Assembly: GCA_023459335.1 (NCBI GenBank)
Contig: JAEWUO010000020.1
Span: 62,001 to 126,000 of the forward strand
Direction of reading: 5' to 3'
Length of the DNA: 64,000 bases
From: Bacillota bacterium
GTDB taxonomy: Bacteria > Bacillota > Clostridia > Christensenellales > CAG-138
A model generated the notes under the pieces. That model saw only the letters and a list, made by a program, of their open reading frames with translations. It ran no database searches and was not told where the DNA came from. A program made the position numbers and the translations under genes. Below are positions 57,852-64,000 of the stretch, one piece after another (position 1 is the stretch's first letter; every line of letters starts with the position of its first letter).

Positions 57852-59716
57852 ACCGATTCGTTCTCTGCGCCCGGTCTGCCGAGCGATTCCGCCGTTTGGT
57901 CCTCGCAGAACTGCTGCGTGTAGAGATCGTAATAGTATCCGCGTAGATTCAGCAGTTCTTCGTGCGTTCCGCTTTCCTGAATTGCGCCGTTACGGATCAC
58001 GAGAATGCGGTCCGCCGTGCGGATCGTAGAGAGCCGGTGCGCGACGATAAAGCTCGTGCGGTTTTTCAGAATGTGCGTGATCGCGTGCTGAATCAGCTGC
58101 TCCGTCTCGGTGTCGATGCTGCTCGTCGCCTCGTCGAGTACAAAGATACGCGGGTCTTTCAGTACCACTCGGGCAAAGGACAGGAGCTGTTTTTGTCCCG
58201 TCGAGAGGCGCGCGCCGCTCTCGCCGATCTCGGTTTCATAACCGCTTTCCTGTGCGAGGATAAAAGGTTCCGCGTGTACAAGCCGCGCGGCTTGTTTCAC
58301 CTCCTCGTCGCTGGCCTCCGGCCTGCCGAAGCGGATGTTATCCTTGATCGTGCCCGAAAAGAGGTGCGGCGTTTGCAGCACGTACCCGAGGCTTGACTGC
58401 AGCCAGAGCTGCGATCGTTCGCGGTAGTCGGTTCCGTCGATGCGGATGGAACCTTCCGTCGGTTCATAGAATCGGCAGAGCAGGTTCACGATCGTGCTCT
58501 TTCCCGCGCCGGTTTCGCCGACGAGCGCGATCGTCTGACCCGCGCTGACGTCCAGTGAAAAATCGTCCAGTACGCGTTCTCCGCTTTTATACTGAAAGGA
58601 CACATGATCGAACGTAACACGTCCCGTGATCGGTTCCCAGTTCTGCGGTTTCGGCGAGAGAATATCGCCGTATTTTTCCAGAACGTCAGCACGGTCCGTC
58701 ACGTCCGGCTGCGTGTCCATCAACGCGATGACGCGCTCTGCGGAAGCCTGTGAACCCAGCATTTCGGCAAGGATATTTGCGAATTGCTGAATCGGGTCGA
58801 AAAGCTGCGTGCAGTAGGAGATAAACGCGACCAGCGTACCCGCTGAGATCGCGCCGACCAGCGCCGTAGCGGGATGCAGCACGCCCTGCCCGCCGAGCGT
58901 GAGCGCAAGTCCCGTCCCGATCGCGCCGAGAGACATGATAATCGGGAAAAAAGATGCTGAGATCAGCGCGCTTTTAATGCTGGCGCGTTTCATTTTCCCG
59001 GTGAGCTCGTAAAACTCGCCCGCGTTTGCTTCCTCGCGTACGAGCGTTTTGGTCGTTACCGCTCCCATAATGCCTTCGTTGAACGAGCCGGTGATGCGGG
59101 AATTGAGTTTTCTTGCCTCGCGCTGGTGCTTGAGCATGAGCTTTTGCAGGCGGATGCTGATAAACGCCAGCAGCGGAAGCACCGCAAGCGAAATCAGAGC
59201 GAGTTTCCAGGAGAGAGTGATCATAGTCGCGATGCAGCCGAGCGCGTACAGAAGCGACCAGAGCACGTCCACAAGGCTCCATGCGATCATCTCGGAGAGG
59301 CGCTCAATATCGCTCATCATGCGCGCCATGACATAACCGACCGCCGTGCGGTCGTAGAACGAGAACGAGAGTTCCTGCAGGCGAAGGAACGCGTCCTGCC
59401 GGATCTGATAAGCGATCGCCATCTCCAGCTTTCCCGCGCAGAGGATGAACGTGACCACACCAGAACCCTGCAGCAGAATGATGACGGCATAGAGCGCCGC
59501 GAACGTACCGAGCCCATCCGTCGATTTCGGCACGACGAAATGGTCGATGGCATATTTGGTAAACAGCGGGTAAGCGATGTCGATAACCGCAACAAATAGA
59601 AGCGCCACGATGACCGAAAAGAACAAATTCCTATGCTGGAGCGCGTAACGGTAAAGCCGTTTCCAGACGTTCCAGTCGATCTTTTTAGCGGCGAAATCCT
59701 GTTCTTCAATATACAT
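57848..59716 (-). CDS. ABC exporter half-transporter (subunit 2 of heterodimer)
   Basis: 622 residues: six membrane helices (20-310) and an ATPase domain with Walker A GETGAGKST, signature LSTGQKQ (second Gly of LSGGQ replaced), Walker B FVLDEATSSID (catalytic Glu present) and the switch His in VAHRLSTI. AGGAGG upstream of the ATG. Together with the partner at 59768 it fits an asymmetric exporter (BmrCD/LmrCD-like) with one degenerate ATP site. Drug or lipid export is plausible. Confidence 0.93.
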   Translation of the reverse strand: MYIEEQDFAAKKIDWNVWKRLYRYALQHRNLFFSVIVALLFVAVIDIAYPLFTKYAIDHFVVPKSTDGLGTFAALYAVIILLQGSGVVTFILCAGKLEMAIAYQIRQDAFLRLQELSFSFYDRTAVGYVMARMMSDIERLSEMIAWSLVDVLWSLLYALGCIATMITLSWKLALISLAVLPLLAFISIRLQKLMLKHQREARKLNSRITGSFNEGIMGAVTTKTLVREEANAGEFYELTGKMKRASIKSALISASFFPIIMSLGAIGTGLALTLGGQGVLHPATALVGAISAGTLVAFISYCTQLFDPIQQFANILAEMLGSQASAERVIALMDTQPDVTDRADVLEKYGDILSPKPQNWEPITGRVTFDHVSFQYKSGERVLDDFSLDVSAGQTIALVGETGAGKSTIVNLLCRFYEPTEGSIRIDGTDYRERSQLWLQSSLGYVLQTPHLFSGTIKDNIRFGRPEASDEEVKQAARLVHAEPFILAQESGYETEIGESGARLSTGQKQLLSFARVVLKDPRIFVLDEATSSIDTETEQLIQHAITHILKNRTSFIVAHRLSTIRTADRILVIRNGAIQESGTHEELLNLRGYYYDLYTQQFCEDQTAESLGRPGAENESV

Positions 59717-59767
59717 ATTATGCTTCGCCTCCTTCCGAGACGTTGTCCTGATTCTTATGACAGTATC

Positions 59768-61606
59768 TCATGCGTCGCCTCCGTCGGATACGGCGTCCTG
59801 AATTTCTGCGATGCGGCGGTACAGACCGTCCTGACGGAGCAGCTCGGCGTGCGTGCCCTGCTGGGTGATGCGGCCGCCTTCCAGCACGAGGATGCTGTCC
59901 GCCTCCCGGAGCGTCGTGATGCGGTGTGAAATCAGGAACGTGATCCCTTTTCGGTTCAACGCAAGCAGAGAGCGGCGGATGGCGGCGTCCGTCTCCGAAT
60001 CCACGGCGCTCATGGAGTCGTCGAAGATCAGGATCGGCGCGTTCTGCATGAGCGTGCGCGCGATGGCGACGCGCTGCTGCTGCCCTCCGGAGAGCGTGAC
60101 CCCGCGTTCGCCGACCATTGTGTCGTAACCATTTTCGAACGAAACGATCACGTCATGCACGCTCGCGGTGCGCGCTGCGCCGTACACGTCCTCCTCCGTG
60201 GAGCAGGGCGAGCAGATACGGATGTTTTCCATGATTGTGCGGGAGTAGAGGAACGGTTCCTGCAGCACGATGCCGATGTTGCGGCGAAGATGCCCATGCT
60301 CGATGTCGTTGACGTCTGTTCCCGCGATCGTGATGCTGCCAGACGTGCGGACATAGAGCCGCTGCAAAAGATGCACGAGGCTCGTTTTGCCCGAACCTGT
60401 CGCGCCGAGGATTGCGACGGTCTGGCCGGGTTTCGCGGTGAAGCTGACCCCGTCGAGCACATCGTTGAACCGGTCGTACCCGAAGCAGACGTTATCGAAG
60501 ACGATATCTCCTGTCAGGTCCGGAGAAAGCGCTTTGCCCGGTTCCTTCTCCACAGGCGCGGAGAGGATCTCGTCCAGCCTTCCCAGGGAAACGGCGGCCT
60601 TGCCCATATCCGCGAGGATACGCCCGAGCTGGCGCACCGGCCAGGTCAGCATAGCGACATAGGTCGTAAACAGCGCGACGTTGCCGAGCGTAAACGTGCC
60701 GCGTTTGACGGCGAGCACGCCCATGCAGAGCGATAGCGCGATCTGCAGGTAGCCGGCGCTGTCCGACAGCCCCCAGTAGAAACCGAGGAGACGGATGAGC
60801 TTATAGGTTTTGTCACGGAACGACGTGTTCAGGCGCGTGAATTTTCCGATTTCGCTCTTCTGCTGCCCGAACGCACGCACAACGCGCATGCCGGTCAGGT
60901 TCTCCTGCAGCATGGTCGAGAGCGCGCCCTCCGCTTCGTCCGATGCGGTGAAGTACTTGCGCACATACCGGAAATAAACGAACGAGCTGACGGTCAGAAG
61001 CGGCAGAAACGCCATGGAAATCAGCGTCATTTTCACGTTGATGGAGAACATGACCGCCGCTGCGAAGCCGAACATGACGAACGTGCGCACGATCTCCATG
61101 AGCTGCAACTGGATGAATCTTCGTATGGTGTCTACGTCAGACGTGCAACGCTGCACGAGATCTCCCGTCGCCGCGTGCTTGTGATAATCGTAAGGCACAT
61201 CCTCCAGATGTCGGTAAAGGCGGTCGCGCAGCGTTTTTGCCATGCCTTCGGAGGCGTACGCGATATTCTGCCTGCGTGTATAGGTAAAGAGGCAGTTCAT
61301 ACCCGTAAAGAGGACGAGCGCGGCGCCGCAGAGGATCAGACTCCGCATGAAATACGCCCGTCCGCCGAGGGATTCCACCCAAGGCAGCAGAAACGCGGGT
61401 GTGGAGGATGAGATACCCTGAATGACGTAATCCAGCGTAAAGCTGGTGACGTATGGCACGGCGTAGGAAAACGCCGTGGAGAGCAGGACGCTGACCGTCG
61501 CAAAGACGATATAATGCCGGTAGCCGTGCAGAATTTCCCCAACGAGCTTCCAGTTCGTCTTTTTGCGTTCGGTCTGCTCCTGAGCAGGTTTCTTCTTTTT
61601 TTTCAT
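59768..61606 (-). CDS. ABC exporter half-transporter (subunit 1 of heterodimer, degenerate Walker B)
   Basis: 612 residues: a Lys-rich start, six membrane helices (30-320) and an ATPase domain with Walker A GATGSGKTS, canonical signature LSGGQQQR, but Walker B ILIFDDSMSAVD with Asp in place of the catalytic Glu. This Asp and the partner's altered LSTGQ would meet in the same nucleotide site, as in asymmetric heterodimers. The ATG overlaps the priA stop (ATGA). Confidence 0.93.
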   Translation of the reverse strand: MKKKKKPAQEQTERKKTNWKLVGEILHGYRHYIVFATVSVLLSTAFSYAVPYVTSFTLDYVIQGISSSTPAFLLPWVESLGGRAYFMRSLILCGAALVLFTGMNCLFTYTRRQNIAYASEGMAKTLRDRLYRHLEDVPYDYHKHAATGDLVQRCTSDVDTIRRFIQLQLMEIVRTFVMFGFAAAVMFSINVKMTLISMAFLPLLTVSSFVYFRYVRKYFTASDEAEGALSTMLQENLTGMRVVRAFGQQKSEIGKFTRLNTSFRDKTYKLIRLLGFYWGLSDSAGYLQIALSLCMGVLAVKRGTFTLGNVALFTTYVAMLTWPVRQLGRILADMGKAAVSLGRLDEILSAPVEKEPGKALSPDLTGDIVFDNVCFGYDRFNDVLDGVSFTAKPGQTVAILGATGSGKTSLVHLLQRLYVRTSGSITIAGTDVNDIEHGHLRRNIGIVLQEPFLYSRTIMENIRICSPCSTEEDVYGAARTASVHDVIVSFENGYDTMVGERGVTLSGGQQQRVAIARTLMQNAPILIFDDSMSAVDSETDAAIRRSLLALNRKGITFLISHRITTLREADSILVLEGGRITQQGTHAELLRQDGLYRRIAEIQDAVSDGGDA

Positions 61607-63897
61607 AACATATCCTGTGGGTTCACCTCGATCATGGCGAAAAGCTCGTTCCGATGGTCCGCGGCGAACGTATAAATCGTTTGGATCGCGTCGCTTAAGC
61701 GCGCCGTGCGAAGCAACTTGATCAGTATCTGGTAACGATAGGCACGCTGTTTTCTCTGGATGGGGGCGGGAGATGCGCTGTAGAGCAGCAGATCCCGCGC
61801 GCCATCCGCGCCGAGGCGTTCGTCCAGCGCGTCTTTGAGCTGTTCCGCATAGGCGGAAACGACGTCTTTGAGCTGGGGTTCGTCCTCGGAGGAAAACAGG
61901 ATGCGGATAAACAGCGAAAACGGCGGAAAGACGGCTTTCTTTCGCTGTTCCAGTTCGTAGAAATAGAAGCTCTTGTAGTCGTGACCCTTCGCGTAGCGGA
62001 TTGCCGGATGCGCGGGGGAGTAAGTTTGAACGACCACTTTGCCGGGGGATTCGTCACGCCCGGCTCGGCCCGCAACCTGCGTGAGCAGCTGAAAGGTGCG
62101 CTCCGTACTTCGGTAATCGGGAATCATCAGCGTCGAATCCGCCGCGACCACGCCCACGAGCGTCACGTTCGGGAAGTCGTGACCCTTGGCGATCATCTGT
62201 GTGCCAACGAGGAACTGCGCCTCTCCGCGCGCGAACGAGGTCAGCATCTGCTGCATCGCGTCCTTGGTGCGGACGGTGTCCGTATCCATACGCAGGGTAA
62301 CGGCCTGCGGGAAAAGTTTCCGCAACGCTTCCTCGACCTGCTCCGTGCCGACGCCGAAATATTTGATAAACGGCTTCCCGCAGGCAGGGCACACATGGGG
62401 CAGCGGCTTGACTGAGCCGCAGTAATGGCAGCGGAGCCGGTTTTCGCCCTTGTGGTAAGTCATCGAGATATCGCAGTCGTCGCAGAAAACGACGTGTCCG
62501 CAGTTCCGGCAGGAGACAAAGGTGGAATACCCGCGTCGGTTGATAAACAGCATGGCCTGTTGCCCTTTTTCGCGGCACTCGCCGAGTAACTGGACGAGCC
62601 TGCCGCTGAAGATGCCGTTGTTGCCCGCCTGAAACTCCTGCCGCATATCGACGATTTCCACCTGCGGAAGCGGACGGTTCTGCACGCGTTCGGGAAGTTC
62701 CAGGAGTGTATAGCGCCCCGAAAGCGCGCGGTAATACGAAAGAAGCGAAGGCGTCGCGCTGCCGAGAAGCAGCGGGCAGCCGAATTGTTTCGCGCGGTAA
62801 GCGGCTACTTCCAGCGCGCCGTAGCGCGGGGTGGTTTCGCTTTGATAACTTGGTTCGTGCTCCTCGTCCACAATGATAAGGCCGACATTCTGCATCGGGG
62901 CGAAGACGGCGCTTCTCGCGCCGACGGCGACGCGCGCTTTGCCCAGACGAATCCTGCGCCACTCATCGAAGCGTTCGCCCGCGGAGAGGCGGCTGTGCAG
63001 CACCGCGATGCCGTCCGGGAACCGCTCCTGAAACAGGCCGACGGTCTGGGGTGTGAGCGAGATTTCCGGAACGAGCATGATCGCTTGGCGGCCGGAAACG
63101 AGGCAGCGTTCGATTGCGTGCATGTATACTTCGGTCTTGCCGCTGCCGGTCACGCCGTGTAGCAGCAGCGTCCCGTTTCTTTGCGCCATCGCCTGCGCGA
63201 TGGCTTCTACCGCACGTTCCTGCGCGCCGTTGAGCGTCACCTGCTTATTCTCCGAGACCGCGCCTACGTTCGGACGCCGGAACGTGACGTGCCCGCCCTC
63301 GACGACATAGCCGCGCCGGACCAGCGCTGCAATCGCGCTCTGCGCATCCGGAACGAACGCGAGCACGTCGGAAACGGACATCTCCAGTCCGCAGGTCCTG
63401 AGTGTTTCGAGCACCTCATACTGCTTAGGCGCGCGGGGTTTGCCGCTCTTGTCCAACAGGGTTTGCAGCTGATTGTCAACCTCGTTCTGATTTGCCAGAC
63501 GGATCGTGCGTTCGATTTTCTCCTTGACGCGGGAGCCGCGCAGCTGCGCTGGGATCATGAGCCGCAGCGCGTCAACGAGCAGGCAATAATAGCTCTTTAC
63601 GATCCAGTAAGCCAGATCGATCTGTTCCTGCGTGAGGATGGGGTAGGGTTCGATCACCCTAAGCAGCGGTTTGAGCGCGGCGGGAGAAACGCTTGTCTGA
63701 GCGGCGGATTCCCGTGCTGATTCCGAAGCCGGATTCACGCGAATAACGAAACCCTCACGCTGGCGGTTGCCGGAGCCGAACGGCACGAGCACATGGCTCC
63801 CCGGAACAACAGCCATACCGTCGGGGACGAGATAGCTGTACAGTCGGTCGACGTTCGCGTGCGCGATATCGACAACGACTTCACAGGTTGGTTCCAT
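61603..63897 (-). CDS. priA: Primosomal protein N' (replication restart helicase)
   Basis: 764 residues from ATG 63897 (GGAGGTGAACGGC upstream; the longer frame lacks this). The N-terminal 3'-DNA-binding domain (YSYLVPDGMAVVPGSHVLVPFG) is followed by the helicase: GVTGSGKTEVY Walker A, VDEEH Walker B, GSATPS, and motifs V/VI with QVAGRAGRDE. A zinc domain with CRNCGHVVFCDDC, CHYCG and CPACG is inserted. Reloads the replisome at stalled forks. Confidence 0.96.
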   Translation of the reverse strand: MEPTCEVVVDIAHANVDRLYSYLVPDGMAVVPGSHVLVPFGSGNRQREGFVIRVNPASESARESAAQTSVSPAALKPLLRVIEPYPILTQEQIDLAYWIVKSYYCLLVDALRLMIPAQLRGSRVKEKIERTIRLANQNEVDNQLQTLLDKSGKPRAPKQYEVLETLRTCGLEMSVSDVLAFVPDAQSAIAALVRRGYVVEGGHVTFRRPNVGAVSENKQVTLNGAQERAVEAIAQAMAQRNGTLLLHGVTGSGKTEVYMHAIERCLVSGRQAIMLVPEISLTPQTVGLFQERFPDGIAVLHSRLSAGERFDEWRRIRLGKARVAVGARSAVFAPMQNVGLIIVDEEHEPSYQSETTPRYGALEVAAYRAKQFGCPLLLGSATPSLLSYYRALSGRYTLLELPERVQNRPLPQVEIVDMRQEFQAGNNGIFSGRLVQLLGECREKGQQAMLFINRRGYSTFVSCRNCGHVVFCDDCDISMTYHKGENRLRCHYCGSVKPLPHVCPACGKPFIKYFGVGTEQVEEALRKLFPQAVTLRMDTDTVRTKDAMQQMLTSFARGEAQFLVGTQMIAKGHDFPNVTLVGVVAADSTLMIPDYRSTERTFQLLTQVAGRAGRDESPGKVVVQTYSPAHPAIRYAKGHDYKSFYFYELEQRKKAVFPPFSLFIRILFSSEDEPQLKDVVSAYAEQLKDALDERLGADGARDLLLYSASPAPIQRKQRAYRYQILIKLLRTARLSDAIQTIYTFAADHRNELFAMIEVNPQDML

Positions 63898-64000
63898 GCC
63901 GTTCACCTCCTTGCGCAGGGTAAGTTCGATTCGATCTTGATCGGATTTTTCTCTTTCTGCGGTTCGCCAAAACCGCAAATAGCCCGCAAGCGGGCCGTCG
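63898..64000. other. Intergenic region upstream of priA
   Basis: About 100 bases; apart from the priA ribosome binding site, only a small GC hairpin GCCCGC/GCGGGC (63983-63996) is seen. Confidence 0.5.

Noticed and set aside
1..64000. CRISPR array
   Set aside because: No regularly spaced direct repeats of array type were seen; the repeats present are att cores, promoter elements and hairpins.

Overview
The window is about 64 kb of chromosome from a moderately GC-rich Gram-positive bacterium of the Firmicutes, most likely class Clostridia. The basis for this is the tightly overlapping def-fmt-rsmB-rlmN-prpC-prkC-rsgA-rpe housekeeping operon, a PASTA-type Ser/Thr kinase with its PP2C phosphatase, strong AGGAGG-type ribosome binding sites, consensus TTGACA-17-TATAAT promoters, and DUF4364, DUF3810 and C_GCAxxG_C_C proteins that are common in gut Clostridia. 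Genus cannot be given from this sequence alone.

Left flank (1-5300), host: a DUF3810 membrane metallopeptidase-like protein, a fold-type II PLP enzyme with a clean promoter and terminator, a small lipoprotein coupled to nicotinate phosphoribosyltransferase (pncB), and a tRNA-Leu(GAG) gene behind a perfect promoter.

Prophage (about 5275-42131): an intact-looking temperate phage of about 36.9 kb sits in the 3' end of that tRNA-Leu, between 33-bp direct repeats (attL 5275-5307, attR 42099-42131). A leftward integration/cargo operon (integrase, AT-rich membrane protein, Phd-like antitoxin, small protein) and a CI-like repressor are separated by a small rightward gene with its own promoter and terminator. 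A lambda-like switch with three operator-like sites controls the early rightward operon. That operon carries an HUH (rolling-circle type) Rep protein preceded by two covarying hairpins, an AcrIIA9-like candidate anti-Cas9 protein next to PcfJ, a DUF3102 protein, a catalytically degenerate terminase-ATPase paralogue fused to a Cys-rich phage domain, a radical SAM protein, a WDGH protein and an ArpU/sigma-like late regulator. Late genes are TerS, TerL, a glycosyltransferase-like protein, portal, scaffold, a capsid protein with a C-terminal chitobiase-like domain, a connector, a nozzle-like tail protein, a giant 2580-residue ejection/polyvalent protein, receptor-binding-like proteins, endolysin, XhlA-like protein and holin. 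No tail-tube or tape-measure gene is seen, which suggests a podovirus. Two copies of a direct-repeat late promoter (21937 and 38450), each followed at once by a terminator-like hairpin, probably link the late regulator to the structural genes.

Right flank (42132-64000), host: the displaced native tRNA-Leu terminator, a palindrome-rich module with tRNA-derived ends, a GNAT-PhzF fusion, an MBL-fold protein, a cupin, a lipoprotein with a structured leader, small conserved proteins and then, on the minus strand, the rpe-to-def operon. A LiaF-like XRE regulator, a TauE/SafE transporter and a heterodimeric ABC exporter stand between def and priA, which are neighbours in many Firmicutes.
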